NCBI GenBank assembly: GCA_003194525.1
Contig: NBIV01000002.1
Location: forward strand, 372,001-436,000
Direction of reading: 5' to 3'
DNA from: Gracilariopsis chorda
Lineage: Eukaryota; Rhodophyta; Florideophyceae; Gracilariales; Gracilariaceae
Length of the DNA stretch: 64,000 nt
Below the pieces are notes generated by a model. The model was not told the origin of the DNA. It made no database searches and worked only from the letters and a program-made list of their open reading frames with translations. Positions 32,734 to 41,934 of this stretch are shown here, in pieces; position 1 is the stretch's first letter; the number at the start of each line of letters is the position of its first letter. Both the position numbers and the translations under genes were made by a program.

Positions 32734-33712
32734 TCACGGAAAGGCTTTGACCTTCTTCTTTTGGGCGTTTACGATGAAAATGACGTCCTTCGGTACCTGA
32801 ATTGATTGGCAAAATTGGAAACGGGATGAGTAACATTGACAACGATCAACTTGTAGAACATAAGGTATTAGACAGTTAACTTACACCCCATTCAGAATGA
32901 GCCAGTTGCGCAAAGTCTTGTTGCCTAGAGCCCTGTATCTCAATAACGTCTCTGTTATCCGGCGACTGTTCGAAACAAACCAAGAAAAAAAAAGCATATA
33001 AAAAAAAAAACGCGGTAAGTGCCGAGCGAAAGCGGCGTCACGTGTAACCAAAAAGAAGAGAAAAGGTGAAAGATGTCAAAAGAACGTACGATTGTGATAG
33101 AGGAGCCCGTTGCAAACTTTCGCTTCGCCGCTTTCGCAGCGTCCTTCAGTTTGATACCAAACAAATCGAGGCCGTAGACAATGGTCACTTGTTTCTTTCC
33201 CTTTCGTTGACCGAGTGCAAGCACGATATGCGCTGGAGTCTTTTTCTTTTTTCCGCCGCTCGTTTTCTGTTCAATTGGAACTGCGACTTTAGGTTGATTG
33301 TTATCCTGTTGATCGGAAGTTGTTGGAGGCAAGGATACACCCTGTTCCTCAGCTAATCTTAGCGCCTCTAATCGTGCAGCACATTCATCTGGAAAGAGGT
33401 CTGGGAAATGTTGCGGGGCGTTCTTGCGAAGCCACTCCTTGCATCTTTGGGGAGGGGGTTGTATGTTAATGGGAGGGTATTATCGAGAACGCGGCAGACT
33501 TTTTGCGGACGGGAATTGACGTACTTCTCAAAATGGGTGCGGGAGTGGTATTCGTGTAATTCGGGCGGGAAGGTGCATACCGGGCAGTAGAGGACTGAGA
33601 GCGGGTAACGGGGATCTCGTTCAGGCTTTTGTGGCAGCTCTTCCTGCGGGGAGAGCTCCGTCGCCGTCGACGGCGTGGCAACGTCCGTGGAAGAAGAAGG
33701 CTGCGCGCTCAT
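32734..33712 (-). CDS. DENR: Density-regulated protein (translation re-initiation and ribosome recycling)
   Basis: DENR pairs with MCT-1 to strip deacylated tRNA and recycle 40S subunits, and promotes re-initiation after upstream ORFs. Four exons on the minus strand: 33712-33525, 33444-33090, 32965-32885, 32796-32734 (228 residues; metazoan DENR is about 198). Introns of 80, 124 and 88 nt have GTACGT, GTACGT and GTAAGT donors and AG acceptors; the first shows a TTAAC branch site. N-terminal zinc-binding part: YPLSVLYCPVCTFPPELHEY, then HFEKCKEWLRKN across the first junction. Lys-rich linker, then the SUI1 fold: VYGLDLFGIKLKDAAKAAKR, FATGSSI, DVIEIQG and the last strand VPKDVIFIV. The splice model restores family alignment at every junction. 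It is divergent from the small membrane-protein gene, 388 bp away. Confidence 0.9.
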
Positions 33713-34100
33713 GTCGACCCGCGGATATAGCGGAGATGGAATTCTTTCCTCGTGCGTAATCTTCCGTCGCTTCGCGCATGGAGCGCCGACGCGGATTTAC
33801 TTTTGGTTGTTGAGGATGGGGACAGGTTGGGTACCTGTCGGGATGTCAGGTTTATATGACAATAACTGGCCGTAGATGGCGCACATGGCACTCTGGTAGA
33901 CTACGTGCTGCAGCGCACAATTGATCACTTGTGGTCTGTATCTAACGCATTCGCGCATCATCGACACCTAACCGCAGACCTGCCTCTACCAACGGTACCA
34001 ACATAACATTTAAAGCCAGCCGCCATCCTCATCCACCCCCCCAACAAATCAGACACCGTCAGCTTAACGAAGCAGAGACTCACTTCCATCATCCAAGAAG

Positions 34101-34505
34101 ATGCCGTACTCAGTGTCACACGCAAGCGCCTTCATATCTGGAGCCGCATTCCCCGCAGGCCGCGTCGCATCCCGCTGGACAATGTGCGAACAAAAAGCGC
34201 CGAATCAGCGCACGCCGTCTCAAACAACGGCTGCAAAACCGACACCAGCAGCCCGTCTCCCGCAAGAAGAGCAAGTATCCGCGGCGGAACGCACACGTCG
34301 TCAGCTCCAAGAGTCCGAACCTTTGGTGAAATTCCGCAAACAAACCGAATATCTTGACCGTGATACATCGTTTCGTTACACCTCCGGCGTCAAGAAGGGC
34401 TCCGTTGACATTTGGCTCATCACCGGTGTGCTCACCTTCTTGGTGCCGCTTGTTGGCTTCGCCATTGGGGTTCTCTCAGGAAACATTGACATCAACCCCA
34501 GATAA
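34101..34505 (+). CDS. Small single-span membrane protein, probably plastid-targeted
   Basis: 134 residues, one exon. The N-terminal ~35 residues are hydroxylated, Ala-rich and free of acids until CEQK, as in a plastid transit peptide. A charged middle follows (ERTRRQLQESEPLVKFRKQ). One hydrophobic span lies near the C-terminus (VDIWLITGVLTFLVPLVGFA) and is followed by a short tail GVLSGNIDINPR. The placement of one span with a conserved-looking C-terminal tail is like small thylakoid proteins. I do not recognise the exact family. The ATG at 34101 sits in an AGATGCC context after a short leader. Confidence 0.65.
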   Translation: MPYSVSHASAFISGAAFPAGRVASRWTMCEQKAPNQRTPSQTTAAKPTPAARLPQEEQVSAAERTRRQLQESEPLVKFRKQTEYLDRDTSFRYTSGVKKGSVDIWLITGVLTFLVPLVGFAIGVLSGNIDINPR

Positions 34506-34676
34506 CGGTGACGAAGTCCGCCCTTCACACATGAAACAAGTAACCACAGTATTGTAAAAAAAGATCAACGCGGCACATACACACTGCAAACTTTGCAAAG
34601 CGCCCCAGGCCCGTACTTTCCTCCCTCTCATCACCATCTTCGTCCACGACTTGCGGTCCCTCCCTCCGCCTCCAAA

Positions 34677-35054
34677 ATGCTTCCCCTCTCCCTTTTGAAA
34701 AGCGCCACAGGCTGTCCAATCCTAATCGAGCTGAAGAACGGCGAGACGTACAACGCAAAGTTACACAGCATGGATCTGTGGATGAACATGTCCCTCACCG
34801 ACGCAGTTCGTACCTCTCGCGACGGTAACGACTTTTGGCACGTTCCACAACTGTACATTCGCGGCAACACAATCAAGTATATCCGAGTACCGGAGCTGGT
34901 GCTAGGAATCGTCGAAGAGGAACGAGCGGCTAGACAGCAGAGAAGGGCCGATCGTTCAAATCGGTCGAGCGGTGGGTCCAGACGCTCTGCTGGTGGTGGG
35001 CGTAATCGACATGGTGGACGACGCGATAGACGTGATCATCCACAGTGGCAATGA
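34677..35054 (+). CDS. LSM4: U6 snRNA-associated Sm-like protein LSm4
   Basis: A subunit of the LSm2-8 ring that binds the U6 snRNA 3' end in the spliceosome and of the LSm1-7 ring in mRNA decay. 125 residues, one exon. [20 protein letters not shown] and [17 protein letters not shown] are the Sm1 motif in LSm4 form. [20 protein letters not shown] and KYIRVPEL give the Sm2 motif with the ring's RNA-facing arginine-glycine. The tail is Arg/Gly-rich with RGG-like stretches, as usual in LSm4. The frame is open upstream, but the family start is the ATG at 34677. It is 171 bp downstream of the small membrane-protein gene on the same strand. Confidence 0.96.
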   Translation: MLPLSLLKSATGCPILIELKNGETYNAKLHSMDLWMNMSLTDAVRTSRDGNDFWHVPQLYIRGNTIKYIRVPELVLGIVEEERAARQQRRADRSNRSSGGSRRSAGGGRNRHGGRRDRRDHPQWQ

Positions 35055-35391
35055 GTTTGTTGAGCACCTTTTAAAAAAATCGTTACTAAGCTGGTGGGCA
35101 GATAAAGAGAGAGTTCTTCTTGCCTGAGTCCAAGTTTCCGACGCAGAGGGCAGAGGCACGTGAGTATTCTGGAAAGAGGTAACCCTTTAACCCTTTAACA
35201 AACTTTTCGTACATATAGTGAGTGCACGCATTTCCGCTGGAAACTGCATGCGTCTCTTTTTCACGACCATCCACCGCTTCGCACGCATCGTAAAACGAGG
35301 GGCCCGGGTTTGTAAATGTAGACGCCTCCAAATACTCTTTGTTCGACATGAACTTGGACAAAAAAGTCAAGCGACGAAGGAACGTAGAGGT

Positions 35392-35396
35392 AAAAA
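35392..35396 (-). terminator. Pol III terminator of tRNA-Thr
   Basis: A run of five T on the minus strand begins one base after the discriminator base of the tRNA. Confidence 0.8.
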
Positions 35397-35397
35397 C

Positions 35398-35470
35398 AGC
35401 CACCACCGAGATTTGAACTCGAGACCTCTTGATTACTAGTCAAGCGCTCTACCAACTGAGCTATAGCGGC
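35398..35470 (-). tRNA. tRNA-Thr (anticodon AGT)
   Basis: 73 nt, no intron. Acceptor GCCGCTA pairs with TGGTGGC (G-T and T-G wobbles tolerated), with T as discriminator. The D arm has TAGCTCAGTTGGTAGAGC (A box). The anticodon stem CTTGA/TCAAG closes the loop CTAGTAA, so positions 34-36 are AGT, read as IGU for threonine ACU/ACC/ACA. T arm GAGTTCAAATCTC (B box). CCA is not encoded, as in nuclear genes. A Pol III T-run follows. Confidence 0.95.
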
Positions 35471-35648
35471 CACACATCACGCTTCCATGCTTGCCTATCT
35501 AGGAATATGAAGGGCAAACCAATGCTGACCGTACCCAAGAAGATAACATCTCGCCCAGAACATAGCCTCTAAAGCGATACCGACCACAAGAAGAAGCTCT
35601 CAAGTGATTTACATACAAGACTAAACACCGCAGTAGCCGCAAGTCCTG

Positions 35649-38195
35649 TCATGATGTAGCGCCGCCTGTGCCGCCGCCACGCCACGCCCCAAAGCGCCGT
35701 CGTTCGATGCTCTTACGCGACCAACCGAGCTGATCGATGCTCACCCGCTCGCGCGCCTCTCGTAATGTGCTGCCAATTCTTCCCAACGCCCGTCGTCCCC
35801 GTCCACCAAGTCCCCCGCCACCTCCACCAACCCCACCGCCTCCACCAACCCCACCACCACCACTACCGACACCCCCACCGTTTATGTCCGCGCTACGTCG
35901 CCGGAATACCGCGCGAATCCCCTCTCCATTCGGACGTACCACACCTTCCACATCACTCTGTCCCGTCGCACTCGCTGTCGCACTCGCCGTCACCGTCGCC
36001 GTCGCGGCTGTCACGTTTGCACCACCGCCCCGTTCCACAGCGCCGTTCCACCCGCTATGCGATAATACCGACCGTCCCCCACCCCCAAACCCATTACGCC
36101 CGTGAGCATATCCACCATAGTCCCATCCAGAGCCCTGTACGGCCGCCGGTAGAGACCGTCTCGCCCCACTTCGAACCGCTCCGCTATGATTTCCAAGAGG
36201 CGCAATTCCAATCCCCATCCCTCCATCAACCACACCATCCGACACAGCCACCAGTCCCTCCCGAACATTGCAAAGAAAGTTCGCGTGTCCACTAGCCTCG
36301 CTACATGTCCACGCCCACCCTGCAATCATGCGTGTTTCGCGTTCCCTGCCGTTGCGATGAATCGCAGGTGAGAACTCCGCCGTAGCCGATCGATCATCAT
36401 CATCGCTAAAACTAACATGTCGCCATTCTTCCGCATTGATATTACGCAGCAAGTATCGGTCCAACGTCATCGAACTAATCTCCGAGGCATCAAATCCGCT
36501 CATTCCAGATCTCGACAGTTCCGAGTCAATGCCCAGTTGTTGCGCCCGCGTCTCAGCCAGTCTGGCCAGTCCCTTCTTGTTCTTATCCTTACTACTGACA
36601 AGTTTCGAAACATCATCAGCGTGTCCTTCTTTGCGTGCCACCCGCATCCAGTCCACCCCTCTGAAGAACGGGTGTTTCTTCACATCGTTGATAGAACTTC
36701 GTCGACTCGGCTCAAGTCGAAGTAGCCCCTCAATTAAAGACACGGCCTCCAAACTAAGTGACGACGAGTATCGAACCTGTTTCGTACGTTGAATCTCCGC
36801 CATTTCGTCCATATTCTTATTCCGAAAGTCAAACGGCGTTCGTCCACACAAGATGTGATAAATGAACACGCCCAGACACCACAAATCCAAGGCAAAACTG
36901 TACGCCCTAGATCGCAACATTTCCGGCGCCGCGTAAGCCGTGGTGCCACAAATTGTTTGTGTGAGATAGTCGCGCTCCGACTTGAGCATCTTTGCGAGTC
37001 CAAAATCGGCCAGTCGCACGTGCCCATGTCCGTCCAACACGACGTTCTCCGGCTTCAAATCGCGGTACACAATGTTGCGCTCATGCAACCATGACAGTGC
37101 GAGCACGATCTCAGCAATGATATATCGTGCATGTCGCTCGCTTAGACGACCGCGGTTGTTCTGCATGAGGGTGAACACATCGCCCCCATCGTAAAAATCG
37201 GTGGCAAAGTACAGATGAGAGTCGGTTTGGAAGGCATAGCGTAACTGAATGGTGAATGGGCAACCGGAACATGCCTCCAATACCAAACGTTCATTGACGA
37301 TGTGTTGAAAGGTGAGGTTGTTACGATAGACGCGCGATTTGTCGACAACCTTGAGCGCGAGTCGGGCATTGGTGCGATTATCACGTACGAGAAAGACTTT
37401 ACCGCTTGCGCCCTTGCCAATAGCGATGATCCAGTCAAAATCGGCCAGACGGGTGGCTGTGTACTGAACGGTGTGAGTTTGCAGAGCGACAACCCACTGC
37501 TGGGCTTCCTGTGGGGTGCCAATACGCATGACAAGGTTGTCGCAGTTACGCATGACAAGGTTATCGTCGGATCGTCTGAGCTTTAGCAAGGAGTAGTGAG
37601 CGGTGTGCTTAAGGCCTATGATACAATGAGTGGCCTGGAAGACATGTTTGATAATGTTGGTTTGGTTGAAATGGTCGACGACTGGTTCGTAGCACAGTAA
37701 CATTCCGCCGCGAAGTTCGACGCGATAGAGCATCCATTGGGATCGGAAGAGGGAGGAAAACTTGGAGATGTCGCGTTTGACTTGGAGCAAGCCGCTGGCG
37801 TGACAGGGCAGTTCGCGGACTAAAGCGAGGGCGTCTAAAGCTAGCTGACGACGTAGGGCGGCGCCGTCGGCGGGGGGCATGTTTTTGGATGCTCTTTGGG
37901 CAATTGCATTTGGAATGTAGAAGGCTCCCGGAACGGGGGACATTGAACTGCCTGTGCTCGCTGCATCGATGCTGGGAACGGAGACGGTGGGGACATGGGA
38001 GTGGGAGGACGGTGCAGTGGAATGCTGGGTTGCGTAAGAATGAATGAAGTTTGAGTTGGGGTCGGTGGGGGATAGTTGTTGATATTGTTGTTGTTGTTGC
38101 TGTTGAGAGGAATCTGAAAGCTGTTCGTTACGGGAGTCGATGCGGGAGGAAATGCTGTTTCGAATGCGGGAGGCGGTATTACGCCAATCGGGCAT
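35649..38195 (-). CDS. AGC-type Ser/Thr protein kinase with PH-like domain
   Basis: 848 residues, one exon. The ATG at 38195 (MPDWRNTASR) is the first true ATG. Order: a Ser/Gln-rich head with a glutamine run; a PH-like domain (~135-250, from FRSQWMLYRVELRGG to QEAQQWVVAL); a kinase domain (~252-512) with GKGASGKV, catalytic Lys in ALKVV, YRDLKPEN (~377), DFG (~395) and AAPE (~422). The YRD form of the HRD motif is typical of the AGC group. An AGC-like tail follows, then a long Gly-rich end with a run of GGGVG units. PH plus AGC kinase is the AKT/PKB plan, so a lipid-recruited signalling kinase is likely. The PH part contains an in-frame tandem duplication (DNLVMRNC/DNLVMRIG). The upstream 447-bp spacer holds its promoter. 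Confidence 0.9.
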   Translation of the reverse strand: MPDWRNTASRIRNSISSRIDSRNEQLSDSSQQQQQQQYQQLSPTDPNSNFIHSYATQHSTAPSSHSHVPTVSVPSIDAASTGSSMSPVPGAFYIPNAIAQRASKNMPPADGAALRRQLALDALALVRELPCHASGLLQVKRDISKFSSLFRSQWMLYRVELRGGMLLCYEPVVDHFNQTNIIKHVFQATHCIIGLKHTAHYSLLKLRRSDDNLVMRNCDNLVMRIGTPQEAQQWVVALQTHTVQYTATRLADFDWIIAIGKGASGKVFLVRDNRTNARLALKVVDKSRVYRNNLTFQHIVNERLVLEACSGCPFTIQLRYAFQTDSHLYFATDFYDGGDVFTLMQNNRGRLSERHARYIIAEIVLALSWLHERNIVYRDLKPENVVLDGHGHVRLADFGLAKMLKSERDYLTQTICGTTAYAAPEMLRSRAYSFALDLWCLGVFIYHILCGRTPFDFRNKNMDEMAEIQRTKQVRYSSSLSLEAVSLIEGLLRLEPSRRSSINDVKKHPFFRGVDWMRVARKEGHADDVSKLVSSKDKNKKGLARLAETRAQQLGIDSELSRSGMSGFDASEISSMTLDRYLLRNINAEEWRHVSFSDDDDRSATAEFSPAIHRNGRERETRMIAGWAWTCSEASGHANFLCNVREGLVAVSDGVVDGGMGIGIAPLGNHSGAVRSGARRSLPAAVQGSGWDYGGYAHGRNGFGGGGRSVLSHSGWNGAVERGGGANVTAATATVTASATASATGQSDVEGVVRPNGEGIRAVFRRRSADINGGGVGSGGGGVGGGGGVGGGGGGLGGRGRRALGRIGSTLREARERVSIDQLGWSRKSIERRRFGAWRGGGTGGATS

Positions 38196-38642
38196 GATGG
38201 GGTAGGGACGAGAAACGGGTAAGACGGCGATGGTGGGGCAGCGAGAATGACATACGCGCAGCAAGGGGGTGCTTTGTGGTTGGGAGGGGGGTAGGTGGGG
38301 GTGAGTGGGGGGTGGAGGTCTCGGTATGGACAGGGTTTAAAAAGGGGAGCAGCCGGGAGTTCGAGGGTGGCGAGAAGGGCGACGGTAGAGGAAATGTCTC
38401 GAGTGTGGTACCACTGGTACGCTTCGCGCGGTGTGCGACGTGAGAGCGCACTCAGAGGGCGGGCGCCGCAGCGACGCTCCTCTGCGCAGAACGTGTCTTT
38501 TTTACTCGTGCGCCTGTCATGGAAAGCGGGTGCTGAAATTCGAATAAAAACGGAAGCGTTTCTGTCGTTTCGGAGGCGGATGTATCGGGTCGCGGGTTAT
38601 CTACGTACCCTTGTGGATAGGTCTACATAAAGTTTTTGTTGT

Positions 38643-39578
38643 TCAAGTTCGCTTTGCGAGACGCTCTTGTTTGCGAAGCGCTCTTTTCCGAATCGAGCTG
38701 TGCAGCGTCGCCACGCGCTCCGTCTGTTGCTGCAGCGGAAGCGCTCGAACTGCCGTGCCCATCATGTAGTGCACCCAGTACGGATTTAGACGCGGGGAGG
38801 ACGCGACTTGTGAAAGCGCGTTTTCCACAAAGCGCTCCGCTGTGGGCACGGTGAAACTGCGGCGCATCTTCGCCATGGAGCCTTCTACGAAGAAGGGCGT
38901 CAGCGAATGCACGTGCACGCCGTGCGGGCGGAGCTCGCCGTTGAGACTCACTGCAAACGCATCGTTGTACGCCTTTGTTCCTGCGTAGGGCGACAGCATG
39001 GGCGCGGGCGTCACCGCTCCCCCGCCAGATGATAGACACATTATGATTCCCTTCTTGCTGGACACCATGTGCGGTAGCACCATTTTGGTCATTCGATTCG
39101 TGGAGCGAATGTTAACGAGCATCATTCGTTCAATCAACTGTTCGTCCACGTCTATGAAATCGGTAGGCATTTCAAAGCTTATGCCCACGTTGTTGATAAG
39201 AATCGTTGCTGATTTTGACATCACAACTTGCTTCAAAGTGGCCCATTGCTCTTCTTCGGCCGCGCCGAAGTCGAATCCGTGTACCACCGTTTCAACTGAA
39301 TATTTGCTTTCACATTCTTGTGCGAGCTGTTTCATCTTGTCCACGGATCGTGCTAGAAGGATGATGTTGACGCCTCGCGCCGCAAGACGACGACAAAACT
39401 CCGCGCCAATGCCGCCGGAAGCGCCCGTCACAACCGCCCATTCGCCGCCATACGACCGGAACGAAAACTTGTACACACCGTAGTGGTATATCGTTTTCAG
39501 CAGCGCCACCACGGCGTACACCACCGTCGCCGATCCCACAGCGCTCAACACCGTCATCACCAAAAGCAATCCGTCCAT
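38643..39578 (-). CDS. Very-long-chain 3-oxoacyl-CoA reductase (KCR, HSD17B12 type)
   Basis: Second step of microsomal fatty-acid elongation: NADPH-dependent reduction of 3-ketoacyl-CoA in the ER membrane. 311 residues, one exon, against 312 in human HSD17B12. N-terminal membrane segment (LLLVMTVLSAVGSATVVYAV), then the short-chain dehydrogenase fold: TGASGGIG cofactor loop, NNVG motif, catalytic Ser in CLSSGGG, and the YAGTK active-site pair. The C-terminus is Arg/Lys-rich (KRALRKQERLAKRT), fitting ER retention. The start codons of this gene and APC5 are 255 bp apart and divergent, implying a shared promoter. Confidence 0.92.
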   Translation of the reverse strand: MDGLLLVMTVLSAVGSATVVYAVVALLKTIYHYGVYKFSFRSYGGEWAVVTGASGGIGAEFCRRLAARGVNIILLARSVDKMKQLAQECESKYSVETVVHGFDFGAAEEEQWATLKQVVMSKSATILINNVGISFEMPTDFIDVDEQLIERMMLVNIRSTNRMTKMVLPHMVSSKKGIIMCLSSGGGAVTPAPMLSPYAGTKAYNDAFAVSLNGELRPHGVHVHSLTPFFVEGSMAKMRRSFTVPTAERFVENALSQVASSPRLNPYWVHYMMGTAVRALPLQQQTERVATLHSSIRKRALRKQERLAKRT

Positions 39579-39833
39579 GTCGTCACCCGCCTTCTCTCAA
39601 CGCCCGTCTCTTTCACGCCGCGCCTCCAACTTGTGCATACCGCGGAGGCACACACATGCCATCGATCAAGCACTCAGCTCTGATCGCCCAATCACCGCGC
39701 CGCGTGAACCACGTTATCCACGTTGCACACACGCAATCGTTCGCACCCTTTCGCTTTGATCCCTAGCGAAAGAAAACGCCGCCTTCGTCGCTCCGCGAAC
39801 AGCAAAAACCGCCGCCGTCGCTCCGCGTCCGTC

Positions 39834-41839
39834 ATGGAGCCGCCCGCCGCCGCGCGATTTCTCACCGCGCAGAAGCTACTACTCGCACTCGCCGCGTCGT
39901 CTCCAGCAGTCGCCAAACCACTTCCCCCCTTCTTCCCCGTCATCCACAACTTCGTCACATCCCCCCCCTCCCACGAACACTTCTTCCGTCAACTCGACGC
40001 CATAACCGTTCATCCCAACGTTTCACTACTGGCTACATACGTTCCTAACCCAACTCCTCCAGATTCAATCCCGCTATCACACCTTCTTAACGCCATTGTA
40101 AAACATGCTGTCACCTCTCCCCATGCGTTTTTTTCGCTTGTGTACCTCTTCGAACATCATACTGATCCGGACTTACTGGGCGCTTATCAACTTGATTCCG
40201 TTGTTGCACTCTTCTTACGAAAGGTTGCAGTCGCTTTTCATTCCCTGTCATTCGAATCCCTCACCCATCTTCAATCCACCCTCACCTCCGTGTACAGACC
40301 ATCACCCAACCTGCGCCTTCATGCAAAACTTCTTGCCCAGAGTCAACCGCTCCCCGATCCCGTTTTCAAACTGCTTTCAGATACCCACTATAAACCCTCC
40401 GCCCTTACAATGTTAACGCATCTTGAATCTGCACGTCGTTCCGATTTCCCTCTCGCCCTTTCCGCAACCCATCGTCATTTCGACATGCACGCTCCTAATA
40501 TCTCTCCGCATCACGCTGCACTCGCTCTCGGTATTCTTCACGCCCGTTTCTCACACAAGGCACACGCCTCTACAGCGCTGCGAGATGCGCTCCGTGCTGC
40601 GCAGGCCGCTGATGACACCCACTGTCAAAAGGTTGCCATGCAGTGGCTTGCATCTGTAGAACCGCTCGAACAAGCGCATCTTTTGCTACACCATGCCACG
40701 GATCATTTGGCTTTGACGCGACATCAGTTGCTCACTTCTTCTCCACCGTCTCCCTCTGAATTGGCGACTGCTGGCAATAGTGTCGATGCTCGATTGCTTG
40801 CTGCTGCGGCTTGGCTTACCCGTGCTTCACTGCCTACTGCGCTTTGTGTTGCGCGTGCTGCTCTTAAGAGAGCGCATCGCCTTCAGAACGATTCCTATGT
40901 ACGCGCTGTTATCGCTGTTGCGGAAATGACTGCGCTCGATGCTGATTTACCATCTGGATTGTCTATGCTCCGCAGGCATATCTTGCGATTGAAACACCGT
41001 CATACCAATTCCACCACCGCACCAGAGCTGTTTATGTTGGAGAGATCCCTCACAATGTTACGTTTCGAGCATACTGTACGCGCGATGCAACTGCCTGAAG
41101 CGTGCATCCTTCGCGATAAGATCAAAGCATTTGCACAGTGTGCGAAAACGAATGCGCTTGCGTTTAGTGCGCAAGATGCCGAGCTGGATACTATGGAAGC
41201 CGATGTGAAATGTTTCCTTCTCGCTGAAGACTCGCGAGCAGCCGCTGATCAAGCGCTTAAACTGGCAAAGAGAGCCGCGGTATATTCGCGACCAGAGCGC
41301 GTCGTCACCGGTCTTCGATTGCGAGCGGAGGCTTTTCTCAGCGCCGAGGAAGCTGGCGGGGCGCTTTCGGACGCGTTGGCAGCTGCATCGTTGGCGGAGG
41401 CTATGCATCTTGATGCGGCGCATGTGCGAAGCTCGCTCACTGTTGTTGAGACGCTTCTCAGATTGGAATCACCTGCGAAACAGGTGAATGCAACTCTAAC
41501 CCCGATTTTGCCTCGCGCTTTAGAAGGACTTGGTTCGTTGGTTCGCGCTCGTGCGTGTCAGCTTCATGCGGAATGTCTGATGAAGGCTTGTGCAGAAACG
41601 GAGAGTGTTCCGGATAAACAGGTTGTCAAACTCGTGCAACAAGCACTTGAGGGTATATGAGCAATGGCGATTTTAACGGTGTGCGTGATGGACTGTATAT
41701 CTTGGCAAGAGTGCATCACTGGCGAGGAGAGATTCCTTTGAGGAATCGAATGTCGTATCTGTTTAACCAGCACGTTGACGGATTGGGGAAGCAACAATCT
41801 TCCTGGTTTGTTACGAAATGTGACCTGGAAAATTCATAA
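39834..41839 (+). CDS. APC5: Anaphase-promoting complex subunit 5, with an apparent frameshift
   Basis: APC5 is a TPR-type scaffold subunit in the platform of the APC/C ubiquitin ligase. 608 residues read in one frame from the ATG at 39834 (the frame extends upstream without ATG). The Apc5 signature is clear: LALGILHARF, then ALRDALRAAQAADDTHC and MQWLASVE. The final TPR lies in another frame, 41657-41839: GVRDGLYILARVHHWRGEIP and LRNRMSYLFNQHV match the end of human APC5. The two frames meet at 41651-41657, where one base appears to be missing. I tested the nearby GT/AG pairs and none gives the right phase, so an intron does not explain it. Either the locus has a real frameshift or the sequence has an error. 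It converges on the RCC1-repeat gene, 95 bp away. Confidence 0.82.
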
Positions 41840-41934
41840 TCTTCTAACTATCGAGCTACTCCATCTCCCCTTCCCTACCCCGCCGGCTGTTTCACACTCT
41901 GTACATATACCTTTTTCAACGTGAGAGATCAACC

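Noticed and set aside
35178-35202. Telomere-like CCCTTTAACCCTTTAAC
   Set aside because: Only two units in the middle of a gene block; a chance short tandem repeat.
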